Position numbers and translations under genes: made by a program. Positions 43,380 to 53,990 of a stretch of 64,000 nucleotides of DNA are shown here, one piece after another; the stretch's first letter is position 1; each line of letters starts with the position of its first letter. Below the pieces are notes generated by a model, which was given only the letters and a program-made list of their open reading frames with translations, did no database searches and was not told the DNA's origin. Origin of the DNA: Acanthosepion esculentum (lineage: Eukaryota; Mollusca; Cephalopoda; Sepiida; Sepiidae); the NCBI GenBank assembly GCA_964036315.1, contig OZ038482.1:9376304-9440303 (forward strand), in the 5' to 3' direction.

Positions 43380-44216
43380 ATGCTGAAGCTAGGGATTATT
43401 AGGCCGTCATCCAGTCCCTACGCCACTCCTCTGCACATGGTACCTAAGAAAGACGCAGGTACATGGCGTCCGTGTGGTGATTATAGGTTACTAAACGCAC
43501 AAACTACTCCAGATAAATATCCTATACCGAATATTAAGGATTTTGCGTTGTCGCTAGAAGGCGCGAATGTTTTCACGAAGCTTGATCTGAAGAAAGCTTT
43601 TCTTCAAATACCAATCGAGCCTTCGGACATTCCAAAAACAGCAGTTACTACACCCTTCGGACTTTTCGAATTTACACGAATGCCATTCAGACTACGAAAC
43701 GCACCTCTATCGTTCCAAAGATTGATAGATGAAGTACTGCGTGGTTTCGAGTTTACTTATGCATACATTAACGACGTACTTATCGCAAGTAAAAATATGC
43801 ACAAACACGAGATTCACCTAGAAAAAGTGTTTGAACGCCTTCAACACTTCGGATTAAAACTAAATTTAGACAAACGTGTTTTCGCAGTTCCCAAACTCAC
43901 TTTTCTGGGATATATTATTGATAAACAAGGGTTAACTCCCCTACACGATAAAATTGACACTATTAGCGAATTTCCAATTTCTAAAACTATCAGGCAATTA
44001 CGAAGATTTCTTGGCATGATAAATTATTATAGACAATTTATACCGCGATGTGCCTCTATTCTTTTGCCATTGACGAACTTATTAGCTAAACACAAGAAAA
44101 AGAATTCTAACATAGCTCTTTCAGCAGACGGACTTAGTGCATTCGAAAAGGCTAAGCAATCTTTAAAGAATTTTTCTAAGCTTTCATATGTAACTTCTTC
44201 GATGATAGCAAGTTAA
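43380..44216 (+). pseudogene. pol: Ty3/gypsy reverse transcriptase domain
   Basis: Longest open frame of the window, 278 codons. Ordered RT blocks are present: [49 protein letters not shown] (first catalytic Asp), [20 protein letters not shown] (family FGLRNAxxTFQR; G replaced by R), [11 protein letters not shown] (family YxDD; first catalytic Asp replaced by Asn), LTFLGYIID and [13 protein letters not shown]. The Y-I-N-D active site and the G-to-R change predict an inactive enzyme. The frame is joined upstream to the protease by a frameshift around 43348-43380. It closes at TAA 44216 just before RNase H, which continues in another frame. Sequence type is Ty3/gypsy (Metaviridae-like), not a cellular gene. 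Confidence 0.95.
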
Positions 44217-44727
44217 CATTAACAACTGACGCTTCTTCAAATACGATTGGCGCAGTTTTACACCAAGTCACAGACGGTATAGAAAAACCGTTATCATTCT
44301 TTTCTCTCAAATTAAATAAAGCTCAACAAAAATACAGTACATTCTCACGAGAACTACTCGCTATTTATCTTGCAATCAGACGTTCATTACAGACACATTC
44401 TCGAAGGTCGTGAATTTAGTTTTCACTGATCATAAATCTTATGCGCTGAACGCTAAGGTAGATAAGCATAATCCTCGAGACATCAGATATCTCGATTATA
44501 TTTCGCAATTTACATCAGACATTAAATACATTAAAGGCAGCAGTAACACTGTCGCTGAAACCCTTTCTAGGGTTGGTTTAAATTCAATTCAAACCTCTAC
44601 CCTAAATTTCGACACTCTGGCAGATGAGCAGGATCAGGATGATACTTTGCAAGCAGTAAAAGCAGACACATCATTGTGTCTAGAAAAACGCCCTTTACCT
44701 TTAAACAGACAGGCTGATATACTGTGA
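44195..44727 (+). pseudogene. pol: Ty3/gypsy RNase H domain and connection
   Basis: In the frame after the RT stop: [20 protein letters not shown] (catalytic Asp of TDAS), PLSFFSLKLNKAQQKYSTFS and RELLAIYLAIR (catalytic Glu), then a stop near 44412. After two small frameshifts the reading resumes NLVFTDHKSYALNAK (TDHK, third acid), RYLDYISQFTSDIKYIKGSS and TVAETLSR (family VADxLSR). The frame 44410-44727 continues into the spacer before integrase and ends at TGA. All domain landmarks are present, but in three frames, so the domain is dead. Confidence 0.9.
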
Positions 44728-45437
44728 TGTCAGCACAGGGAATCCTCGTCCCTATATCTCACCTTCTATGCGCAGAGATGTCTTTAATCATTTTCACGAA
44801 CAATCACATCCTGGTGGCAATGCATCGTGGCGGACCATATCAGCCTGATTTGTCTGGCCTGGTATGGCTTCTGATATTAAGCAATGGGCCCGCACATGTA
44901 TACGGTGCCAAACCACCAAAGTAAACAAGCACACGAAAGCTCTTCTTTCGTCATTTCCCTCTCCTGATGGAAGATTTACTAATCTTCATGTCGACATAGT
45001 TGGTCCTTTAGACAACATCAGAGGCTACGAATACATCCTAACAATAATAGACAGATTCACGCATTGGCCGGTTGCGATGCCACTGCAAACAATCACAGCT
45101 GAATCGGTAGCCAATGCAATTTTTGTGCACTGGATCTCTATGTTCGGATGCCCATCGGTTATTACTACCGACAAAGGACCCCAATTTCAGTCAACTCTCT
45201 TCTCCGAATTTACAAATCTCCTTGGAATTAAGCACGTACGCACTACAGCCTATCATCCGTGTGCAAATGGGTTGGTAGAACGATTTCATAGACATTTTTT
45301 TTTAGTTACGTCATACATTTTAGATGCATCAAGGGTGGTCTTCAGTGATGCACTGTTCTCATCGCCGATTTCGGGTTTCGCATCATATCGGCTCCAACAG
45401 CAACCCCGACCTGATTCTAGGTGAAACAGGCCGCCTC
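44715..45437 (+). pseudogene. pol: Ty3/gypsy integrase, zinc finger and catalytic core
   Basis: An out-of-track frame from 44715 reads MRRDVFNHFHEQSHPGG (the two His of the HHCC finger). It passes one TGA near 44850 and joins the frame at 44864-45424 with WARTCIRCQTTKV (the two Cys). The core carries LHVDIVGPL (Asp 1), VITTDKGPQFQSTLF (Asp 2) and GLVERFHRH (Glu), so the D,D(35)E triad is intact. Right after HFRH-type VERFHRH the sequence turns into a T9 run and about 140 bases foreign to integrase. The strand-transfer enzyme is thus split. Two changes, the TGA and this insertion, disable it. Confidence 0.9.
45298..45437 (-). other. Short insertion with minus-strand poly-A inside integrase
   Basis: Integrase reading stops at VERFHRH (45295) and resumes near LKAS (45438). 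In between are 140 bases starting with T9. Read on the minus strand this is an A9-tailed fragment with an open, protein-like frame (DAKPEIGDENSASLKTTLDA, then SKMYDVTKKK). A retroposed cellular or repeat RNA fragment is plausible. No clear target-site duplication is visible and the source is unknown. Confidence 0.5.
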
Positions 45438-46069
45438 CTTGAAAGCGTCGTGCTACGCACAGCGACATTGCTCTGGCGGCAGTACATAACAGACGTACTT
45501 GGGTAGACAAACTACCACTTAGCATGCTAGCGTTACGCAACACCATTAAGGAAGATTTGAAATGTTCTAGTGCTGATTTAGTATTTGGTACATCTCTGAC
45601 CCTACCTGGTCAGATATTCAACACTACACCAGTATCATCACCGACAAATCAATTCGTGGTAGATCTGAAAAGAAAAATGGCTGATATTATTTACACTCCT
45701 ATAAAATCGTGTACCAGACCATATTATATTCCATCAGATCTTCACTCAGCTAAATTTGTCTTTGTACGACGTGACATGGTTAAACGACCATTAGCACCAA
45801 ACTATCCAGGACCTTATCAGGTAATGCAGACAGCTTCCAAATACTTTACTATAGATATCGCAGGCAAACACCAGACAGTCTCTATAGACCGATTAAAACC
45901 TGCATATATTGACAACTACTCATTATCAGATTCACAAACGGAGACGGTACAGGCAGATTTACAACCAACACTATCTTCGAAACCCACCTCAAGTGATAGT
46001 AATGTACAGACCCGAGCAGGAAGGCATGTACATTGGCCAGCCAAGTATAAGTCTTACGAGACATATTAA
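45438..46069 (+). pseudogene. pol: Ty3/gypsy integrase C-terminal domain
   Basis: After a frameshifted stretch (HNRRTWVDKLPLSMLALRN) the frame at 45524-46069 reads KEDLKCSSADLVFGTSLTLP, then FVRRDMVKRPLAPNYPGPYQ (the GPY/F-type module) and HQTVSIDRLKPAYID. It ends in a Thr/Ser-rich tail at TAA 46069. No chromodomain is present, as usual for many metazoan gypsy lineages. This closes pol. A CCGGGGGG purine-type tract at 46096-46103 follows and would be the polypurine tract before the 3' LTR. Confidence 0.92.
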
Positions 46070-46103
46070 TGCTTGTTACCCAACCATTAATCTCCGGGGG
46101 GTA

Positions 46104-46648
46104 ATATTGGGATCGTCTTTACACCGACAATACCCCAATGTCATAATGAACTATTCTCATATCACTGATGTTAGCTAACCAATTCCTTCGTTTGTAAATC
46201 GACCAACCACATCGCTCGTTACATGTTCCCGCCAAATACGAATTTTGGAACAAGCAAGGAACCAGGTTTTTGATCTTCAGTTAGTCTGCGAGATACACAG
46301 CTTCCGACAGGAACAGATTTTTCGTCGCTTAACTCAGTGATTCGAACTAACTCACTCGCCAGCTACTCAAAGAATTCCCACCGTCCAGAATTCTTCATCT
46401 AAGAACTTCCCATCAACTACAGCAAACTCAGCTATAACATTAGCTTGGTACACAACAAACTCTTCGAGTAATATTTGTAAAGTTGTTATTTTATCAACTA
46501 CCAAGAAATAATATTTACTCATCATACAAGGTACGCTACTTCGTTTGAACTATTCCTTCTTTCACGCATACACATTACGTTTTAAGCAGATCGCTAAATT
46601 GTCGTTTCTGTCACAAGTTTAATTTCGTACAAACTGTCCATTCCAATC
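46104..46648 (+). repeat. Probable 3' LTR (partial) of the gypsy element
   Basis: Begins after the CTCCGGGGGG polypurine-like tract. It includes CTAACCAATTCC, TGTTCCCGCCAAATACGAAT, TTCAGTTAGTCTGCGAG (initiator-like) and ACAAGGTACGCTACTTCG, GCTAAATTGTCGTTTCTG. The same motif order is found on the minus strand between 47.4 and 46.9 kb. No matching 5' LTR copy with high identity is seen near 41.4 kb, only the CCAAT/TCAGT layout, so the element is either very old or chimeric. Confidence 0.6.
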
Positions 46649-47744
46649 AAAGAACTGTAGTGGAAAGGTCGGTGAATTTTTAGATAATCAATGAATAAAC
46701 GGGGTTTATTCAGAAGGCCATGGTAAATTGCGTGTTATTTTTCCACAAACAAATTTAGGAGAAATTGTTCAAACATTTATCATACAATACAGAACAAAAG
46801 AACAAATAATGACGAACACAATATTTGAACGAGAAACAAATTCAAATTATTATTATACACATCTATATACAAATTATGGTTTGTAAATTTGTTGAATGTA
46901 TGAACGGGAAGTTTATAGTTCATGTTCTTCGGTCGAAATTAATTGTTTGTACAGAAAATTAAATTGTTGCCAAACGACAATTTAACGATTGCTTCAAGGT
47001 GTAATGTGTGTGTGCAGGAAAGGAAAAAATAAGTCGTACAAAGTAGCGTACCTTTATGTTGAGTGAGATAATATTTTTGTCTCGTAGTTGAATGGGAAAA
47101 TCAACTCTTGTATTATATTAATCTCAGACGTTCATTTCGATGAGTTTGCTTCTATAGAAAATGGAGTTTTTCTTGTTCTAGAATTCAGATTCGCTGGGTT
47201 TCAAAAGGTAGCTGTGGCGAGTTGACTTGAAGACATATTTTCGCTGATCGACGAAACGTGCGTTTGTGTCGATTCAAAGATTCGTGCAAACTACTGAATT
47301 TCTAAAGGGAACCGCGTTCCTTCCTGTTGCAAAGTTCGCGCCTTGGCGGGAATATGCACCGACCTACCTGATTGGTAGACTTAGCCTCGACGGACCCGAT
47401 TCGCCAACACATGATACAGGAATGGTTCATTTAAAATTTTGGGGTGTCAACAGTGTATGGACTATCCCAACAGAACTATTCAATCAAACCTTATTCGAAC
47501 CACATGAACAATAACTATCCAATATCATGATCAACCATTCATACAACACTCATTTTTGTATATATTTTGTATATAAACATTTTGGAAATGTTCCTGTTTT
47601 AAATATTGTCTCGACGTCATTCTTTCATCTTTGTCTTATGCCATGTATGACATATTTGTACTAAAAATTGTTTGTGGAATATTGACCCCAGCCAAAGCCT
47701 CGGCCTTACACTCACTTTCTAACAATATTCCGACGTTCCACTAC
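46649..47744 (-). mobile_element. Related LTR-like segment in opposite orientation
   Basis: Ends are TGTAGTGGAA(A)GGTCGG at 46649 and CCGACGTTCCACTACA ending at 47744, inverted copies of each other, as LTRs starting TGT and ending ACA. Read on the minus strand the interior matches the 46.1-46.65 kb LTR: ACCAATCAG, TATTCCCGCCAAGGCGCGAA, GCAACAGGAAGGAAC, TTCAGTAGTTTGC, then ACATAAAGGTACGCTACTTT and CGTTAAATTGTCGTTTGGC. Length is about 1,096 bp. A 5-bp target-site duplication is not evident (AGAAC against GTCCG). The 82-codon plus frame at 47266-47514 is antisense within it and not a gene. Confidence 0.6.
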
Positions 47745-47819
47745 AGTCCGTGATAGGACTTGTGATATTACGGAGTGACTTAGTCCCTTTTATAACATGA
47801 ACATTATCACAGTTCTAAC

Positions 47820-47822
<3 letters not shown>

Positions 47823-47866
<44 letters not shown>
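47823..47866. repeat. (CA)n microsatellite
   Basis: About 22 CA units. Confidence 0.98.
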
Positions 47867-47869
<3 letters not shown>

Positions 47870-48375
47870 TGAAATTACCATACAATTTACTATTTTTTTT
47901 CTTATTGTTATTGTGTATGTTTGTTCAGTTTTTCCTCCAATTTTTATGACCACATGGTGTGAGTGAATATACCTCCAACCTCCACAGTACCTTCGGTTAA
48001 TTCTTATTTCAGACAATAATCATAAAAGAAAAAAGATTGATTTGAAAAAAAAAAGATCTTCAATCCTGAATGTTTATTCACCGTGATGAAAATTGTTTCT
48101 TTTTCGATCAAATTTAGAGGAAATAGCATTTTTTAAAAAATTTTCCTCCTTTCTTTCTCAACTCAAGTTGATATTTAATCGGTGTGAATTTTGTTTGTTA
48201 ATGAATGACTGGTATTTCGGATTTGTATCCGCACAGATGCACACATTCCCGCAAACACATTTTGTTCATAGAGCTATAGCTCTGTACACACGCACATACA
48301 TACCATACACATACAAGTACACATACTTATGCGCATTCGTACATATCACAAACACACTTTTACACACAGACCTTG

Positions 48376-48376
<1 letters not shown>

Positions 48377-48424
<48 letters not shown>
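48377..48424. repeat. (CA)n microsatellite
   Basis: About 24 CA units, preceded by 100 bases of degenerate ACATACACA. The 130-codon frame across it is an artefact. Confidence 0.98.
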
Positions 48425-48426
<2 letters not shown>

Positions 48427-48613
48427 TATGTTCATACACAGACAAACACGTACACTCCTATCTCTTCCAAATAAAAACAAATTAAAAGAAGTTGGTTAGC
48501 TAGATTCATTAATTTTATTTTGCCTATAACGTGGAAATTGCATTAATATTCAAATTTAATAATTAAAATTGCAGGCGTTTTTACCTTTTTCAGAGGTATT
48601 TAAAACACACGCA

Positions 48614-48721
<108 letters not shown>

Positions 48722-48724
48722 GAC

Positions 48725-49797
48725 CCTGAATAAGTCCTCGCTGATTTTTCATGAAAAGTAATGTTTTATTTACAAAAAATAATAAGAAACATGTCACTGA
48801 AAGTATTGTCCAACGCTAGCCACTATTTTTTCCTATCTTTCTGACAGCATTTGAATTCCACGTCGGAAAAACGACACGTCTTTTGAGTCGACCCATTTTT
48901 TGGCATCTTCATAAGAATGAAAGTGCTGTTCAGCCATCGATTGGAATAAGTGATAATCGGACGGGACAATGTCGAGGGAATATGGCGAGTCGAGTAGGAC
49001 TTCCCAATATAAGCGTTTTCAAGTAGTTTTTCATCCTTTTGCAACATGTGGCTTAGCGTTGTCATGTTGCAAAATCATTTTGTTTTGTCTCTGCTCATAT
49101 AGCGACCATTTTTCTTCAATGCTTGGCTCAAATGCATCAACTGTAGTCGATAGCAATCTCCCGTGATGGTTTCGGTCGGTTAGAGCAGCTCATAATAAAC
49201 TACACCCAGCTGATCCCACCAAATGCAGAGCAGAAACTTCGAACCATGCTTTGCCGCCAATGTTGATGCATGACCGGGCTTACCTCACTTTTACGCTTAG
49301 GGTTATCGTAGTGTATCCACTTTTCATCGCCGGTCACGATACGATGCAAAATACCTTTCCTTTTCTGCTGTTGAAGCAGCTGTTCGCACGTGACAGGATG
49401 CCGTTCAACATTTCTCGGCTTCAACTCGTACGGTACCCAATGTTCTTGCTTTTGAATCATTCAGCTTTCAAGCGTTTCAAAACTGTTGCATGATCAACTC
49501 CTAATGATTCTGCAAGTTCAACATGCGCCTGACATGAGTCTTCATGAAGTAATGCCTCCAATTCTTCGTTTTCAAAATTTTTCGGTGCGCCAGAGCGTTC
49601 TTTATCTTCAACATCAAAATCATTATTTTGAAGCATTTAAACCAATCTCTGCATGCTACTTCAAACAGAGCATGGTCGCAGTAAGTCTCAACAAGAATTC
49701 TATCTGCTTCATCAAGAAGAACAAAAAAGAGATCAGCTGCAAAGCTCTGATTGTCTTTGTTTTTGAATGTATCCATAAACAGTGGTGTCAACAGCAT
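48725..49797 (-). pseudogene. Decayed mariner transposase
   Basis: Reads on the minus strand from 49797: TYCDHALFEVACRDWFKCFK (N-terminal HTH), then a frameshifted linker, EHWVPYELKPRNVERHPVTC, and KGILHRIVTGDEKWIHYDNP (first catalytic Asp). Next are KMILQHDNAKPHVA near 49080 (second Asp) and YSLDIVPSDYHLFQSMAEQH near 48950 (third Asp). It finishes with FHSYEDAKKWVDS, FFRRGIQMLSER and VASVGQYFQ. This is a mariner D,D34D transposase (SETMAR/irritans-like set of motifs) of normal extent, about 345 residues. Several frameshifts and stops break it, so it cannot be active. Terminal repeats are not clear; the (TA)n tract at 48719 borders the 3' side. The plus-strand frames here are shadows. Confidence 0.9.
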
Positions 49798-49799
49798 AA

Positions 49800-50155
49800 A
49801 TATTTATCTATAAGCTATGGATATTCTGAGGCAGGTCATTAATGAAAGGCAAAAATAGATTAGGACCAAGAAGAGAGCCTTGGAAGATGGCTGCATTGAT
49901 AACCTAAGCTTCACAACTCTTCATAAGAACCATCAACGACTTACTTGAGAGAAAGAACAATGATCGTGTAAATACATCTAGAGATAGCGTCACTGAAGTG
50001 TTCGTGTAGCAACTCTATATGCCTACTTTGTCAATAGTCTTTGATATGTCTAAGGCAATTGCTGTCGTGACAAAGCTACCATTGAGTGCTTCACTGATTC
50101 TGTAGGTGATGGCAGTTAAATCATCAATGGGACATCAAACGGCATGAGATAGACT
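49800..50155 (-). mobile_element. Jockey-type LINE reverse transcriptase fragment
   Basis: Minus strand, frameshifted: TAIALDISKTIDKV (family VALDISKAFDRV) near 50070, and FQGSLLGPNLFLPFINDLPQ near 49870, that is, the palm motifs on either side of the primer-grip area. It directly abuts the mariner 5' side at 49797 and the plus-strand LINE tail at 50160. Confidence 0.7.
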
Positions 50156-50159
50156 GTTT

Positions 50160-50530
50160 ATCACAGAGATTTTGTGGTTCTACAAAAGGTTACTGAGGAT
50201 ACCATGGGCTGAGCATCTGAGCAACGACGACGTTTTTAGAGAAAATGGAACAAAAAGGAAACTTATACTTACCATCAGGAAGAGACAGTTGAGGTTTCTG
50301 GGGCACATAACGAGGAAGGAGGGCTTGGAGAATCTGATACTTACAGAACAGTTTGAGGAAAAGAGGGACAGAGGAATACAACGCATAACATATGTGATGA
50401 GCTCCAGTTGAGGGTAGAACAGGATTTAGGAAAACTAACAAAAAACAAAATTTATTAAGAGCTACAAAAGACGGGAAATTGTGGAGAGCCATGGTCGACT
50501 ACGTCCTGAGGAGGAGGCACGGCATGCAAA
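50160..50530 (+). mobile_element. LINE C-terminal tail, best-preserved copy
   Basis: Open for 79 codons: ILWFYKRLLRIPWAEHLSND, GTKRKLILTIRKRQLRFLGH, ITRKEGLENLILTEQFEEKR, RGIQRITYVM. After a stop it continues in other frames with LLRATKDGKLWRAMVDYVLR. It is the C-terminal end of an animal endonuclease-reverse-transcriptase LINE protein. Related fragments lie at 7.54, 28.8, 36.2, 56.36, 61.0 and 61.27 kb. Confidence 0.75.
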
Positions 50531-51556
50531 GAAGAAGCTCAACTACCCTAAAGGGAACTGGGTCAATACTGTAATGAAGATAAACCATCATGAGCATTCT
50601 TAAAAATAGAAAAACAGCTGACAACTTTTTTGAACTTGGGATAGGATGGCCCTTGTCGTCAAGTTTCGGTAACGTTCTTTGCTAAGAGCTTTTCCTTGGC
50701 AGATGATGTTTAAACAAACTCAGTCAAAGAGATCTCGTTTCTTATTCTTTACAGTTGTGTTTTAATAAATCTGTTATCCATTAATGTGTGATGGACTTAG
50801 GCGCCTGAGAACCATTTTTCGCTAGTATTCTTTCTCCTTGAAATCTTTAGATAATTGTCTTCAAATGAAGTGAACAAAGAAGAGTTTTCTATGTTCACTC
50901 GAACTGCCTTGATATGTCTTGACTGCTTAAGGAAGACCTTTAAAAGCTGACTCAGTATGGAATCTGCTACTACTTGAAAGGCATATTCTTGTCTAATTCC
51001 CTTCGAAACAATCCTAATTTTGACTTATTATGAACGTGTTAAGACGCAGGAAAGCCTCCAGTATTTTCTGTTATAATCTCTTTGTAGTGACTTTAAAGAT
51101 AGTAGTAGTAGTAACTTTATAATAAAACTTAGCAGCTTAAATAAACCTTGCATCAGCAGCAGCTCTCGAATATAAAAACACGTAAACCCTAAAGTAATTC
51201 TCTCTTTCTGGTTCCCTCTTTCGAACTGTTGACATGAACGTTCCGCGCTGAAGCTACAAAGGCTGCGAATGCTTCACATAAAACACACCAGCAAAGTAAG
51301 TTTCTGCTAAATATAAAGTTGCTATATATAATATTTCGTTGTGCATACAATTTACGTCTAACAAAAGAAACTCTTGTTTTAAACTTTCCTTTTGTTAATT
51401 TTGTCTTAAATGGTATGTTTGCATTGCAAATCAGTTGGTCTGTTATTATGTAAATGTACTCTTTTCCCCACCATTATTCCATGTGCTATAGAATGTTTCC
51501 ATAAGAGAGCTTACACATTTAATTATTGAAGTAGCTAATCACTAAATCTTTTTATG
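50531..51556. other. Unassigned stretch
   Basis: No gene, element or array seen. A 12-base AGTAGTAGTAGTA run at 51100. Confidence 0.35.
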
Positions 51557-52330
51557 TCAACAGTAAAATGCGAATAATGGGCAGAGAGGAAGCCAGACCA
51601 GGCTATGCCGAAGGGCAGAGTCCCGTCTGGGAATCTGCGGGGATTTTTTGCCCGAGTGTAAGGATTCGGAACTCCCCACGTAAAAGGCTAGCCTTGTGCC
51701 ACATTGCACTTTGTGGGGAGGTCTCGGGTAAATACTGGTGATAGGTTTTCTCTCTATGTTACACAGGGACCCTGGTTGCGCGGTTGATGCACTTTTTGTT
51801 AGCAACAGAACATTGGGTTGTTTAATGGCTCTGTTCTTCAGAACAGAATGATGCCGTCTTCCCATACCCTCGATAAGAATCTTTTAAGTTTCCTATTTTT
51901 ATGTCTGGTTACTGTGCGATTCACTGGTTTTAGCAGTAGATCGTCTCTAACCGGTAGTCCGACGGGTTGCTATGTGATCATGTGCGGCAGTCGACTCTCA
52001 TGAGGTCCTGCCATTTCAGTCAAACCCATATGCGGCCTGTGGTCTGCTTGGTTATGGGTGCGATCTACTGTCGTAGTAGACGTTCTACACCCACTCAGAA
52101 ACATTATAACGCTTGCTCCCTGTCTTCCTTTTCAGGACTATGACACTGTTTTTAACCTGATTATATATTATGCAATTACCAGTTGTTCTTTTAAGGGCAA
52201 ATTTATTTTCTTCCCCCTAACTGCGTGGGCCAGTCCATAACCACATGTACCAGCATCTCCAGTGCTTGTCAACAGTTCCTGTACTCACAGTGCATGACCA
52301 TTCGTTCTGGGATTTTCAGCGCTTGTCAAT
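51557..52330. repeat. Unidentified G+C-richer block, probably interspersed repeat
   Basis: Clearly less AT-rich than its surroundings. Words such as GAGGAAGCCAGACCAGGCTA, CCTTGTGCCACATTGCACTT and TTGGTTATGGGTGCGATCTA suggest an element or 5' UTR sequence. The 102-codon minus frame (51557-51865, GRRHHSVLKNRAIKQPNVLL) and the plus frames 51818-52003 and 52058-52240 have no domain I recognise. No poly-A or terminal repeats were identified. Confidence 0.35.
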
Positions 52331-52510
52331 GGACTTGAGATCTGCATACAACCAACTGTTCTGGCATCTATTACGCATAGCAGTCATTCTCGTCGCATAC
52401 CAATCTATACGTTAAGCACTGTATTTAGAACACCTGAAGAAGAAATATATATATATATACATATGTGCAAGTATATGTGCATATATATATATTTTTTATC
52501 ATACTCATAC

Positions 52511-52518
52511 CTATATAT

Positions 52519-52578
<60 letters not shown>
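52511..52578. repeat. (AT)n microsatellite
   Basis: Includes a degenerate ATACATACAT lead. A second (AT)n run lies at 52672-52711, and between them is one arm of the foldback family of 29.4 kb (52610-52672). Confidence 0.95.
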
Positions 52579-52580
<2 letters not shown>

Positions 52581-52667
52581 AGGTTCACTTGATGAGATGC
52601 ATTGATATGCATTGAAACATGACTGCAATTATGTAGTGATTTTTACATGTTTTTGGTGTAATATCCT

Positions 52668-52714
<47 letters not shown>

Positions 52715-52730
52715 TTTATATATGTAAAGT

Positions 52731-52906
52731 CATTTTTATGTTTAACATTGTTTTTATAGATACAAGTATTTAAGTAAATGCTCTGTTTATAATAAACAGT
52801 ATTAAATAACATTTACCAGCCTGAATGTCCGAGAAATTTTCATAGAAAATATTCGTCCTCGACTTAAATACTTGTATCTATAAAAACAATGTTAAACATA
52901 AAAATG
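52731..52906. repeat. Perfect 45-bp inverted repeat, 86-base loop
   Basis: The arm at 52731-52775 (starting CATTTTTATGTTTAACATTG, ending GTATTTAAGT) is an exact reverse complement of 52862-52906. Outside the 45 bases the pairing continues imperfectly for about six more. The loop carries TTTATAATAAAC and CAGCCTGAATGTCCGAGAAA. Perfect identity of the arms implies a recent event or active gene conversion. It could be a small non-autonomous foldback element. Confidence 0.95.
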
Positions 52907-53125
52907 TCTTTAAATAATTTAAATAATTGTCGGACTTTGTCTATTTCATAATGTGTGACATATATATGTATATAAATAACCAGAGGCAAGAGTCTGTTTC
53001 ATGATAAACAATCATCAGGCCATGTGCTTTTTATTTACATACATTCTATCACTGATTCCCTGATATTTAGCACTTTAATCCATAAATATAGCATCCCTTA
53101 CAACTATATTTTATCATATACATAC

Positions 53126-53169
<44 letters not shown>
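53126..53169. repeat. Compound (TA)n(TG)n microsatellite
   Basis: TA run followed by TG run. Frames crossing it are artefacts. Confidence 0.97.
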
Positions 53170-53725
53170 AATGATATTATTAAACAAGGGATGGCTGTTA
53201 AACCTTTTGGTGAGTTTCTCCTCATGTTGAATAAGTTATTTGATGTCAGGAAAAAACTTGTAAAGAAACTTCTCAAAATTGTGTGCAATGTTTCAAATAC
53301 TTTTGACCATCTTTGGATTTTTCAAGGTAAGAAGATATCCACTGGTTATCCTGTTAACAGTCCAAAGTTTGAAACAGTCTGCCATAAAAATGTAAAATCT
53401 GACAAAGACGTTCAGTTAATGTATTGACCTAATCCTCTCATTCCAATATGCTTTGTTTGTAAATCCTTTTTCGAGCAATCTTTTACCGTGTCCAAATCCT
53501 GACTTTTAATTGTTTGAAGATTTCTTTGTGAACTAATGTTTCTGCCATGGATTGGGGTTTTGTTGCAGTTCTCAACTAGTTCTTCACAACAGAAATCAGT
53601 AAAATAAACTTTGAACATGAAAGTTTAGTAGGAACATCAATTTTTAATGATTAAAATTCTCTAAAAACTACTTACATCATCAACGTTTCTCAACTCTTTA
53701 CTATTGGGCTGAGATTATTTTTGAT
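53170..53725. other. Unassigned stretch
   Basis: A plus frame 53146-53427 holds a Lys/Leu-rich stretch (GEFLLMLNKLFDVRKKLVKK) after the TG tract. It is not recognised, and its start is in the microsatellite. Confidence 0.25.
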
Positions 53726-53990
53726 TTAATCTGACTCTTGTAAAAGTTGAAAATTGCAACAAAACCATAACCATTCATGACTTGTCAGAAACAAGGGTTC
53801 AAGTTCCCAAAGCATTGCAGAAGGAATCAAATACTTCTTGGAGTAACAGAACGAGCTGACCATTTTCCCGGCATCTTTAACAATGGATGCTACATATGAA
53901 TTCCCCTTGAGATCTGGAGAGAACTTCAGAGCAAATAAACATTCAAGGTATGGAGCATCATTGAGAGTGCAACTGTTCATCATGGAGAAA
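53726..53990 (-). mobile_element. Jockey-type LINE reverse transcriptase fragment
   Basis: An 85-codon minus frame reads LECLFALKFSPDLKGNSYVA, SIVKDAGKMVSSFCYSKKYL, IPSAML. This is the same thumb-region segment as at 8.2 kb (family LGLTFSPDLKWNSYI, SIAKDAAKKVGSLYRAKKYL). It is 5'- and 3'-truncated. Confidence 0.7.

Noticed and set aside
47266..47514. 82-codon plus frame with protein-like composition
   Set aside because: It lies antisense within an LTR-like segment shared with 46.1-46.65 kb, so a host gene is unlikely.
48093..48485. 130-codon plus frame
   Set aside because: Second half is (Thr-His)n from a CA repeat; the first half has no recognisable pattern.
49200..49842. Plus-strand frames of 80-118 codons
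   Set aside because: They are shadows of the minus-strand mariner transposase.
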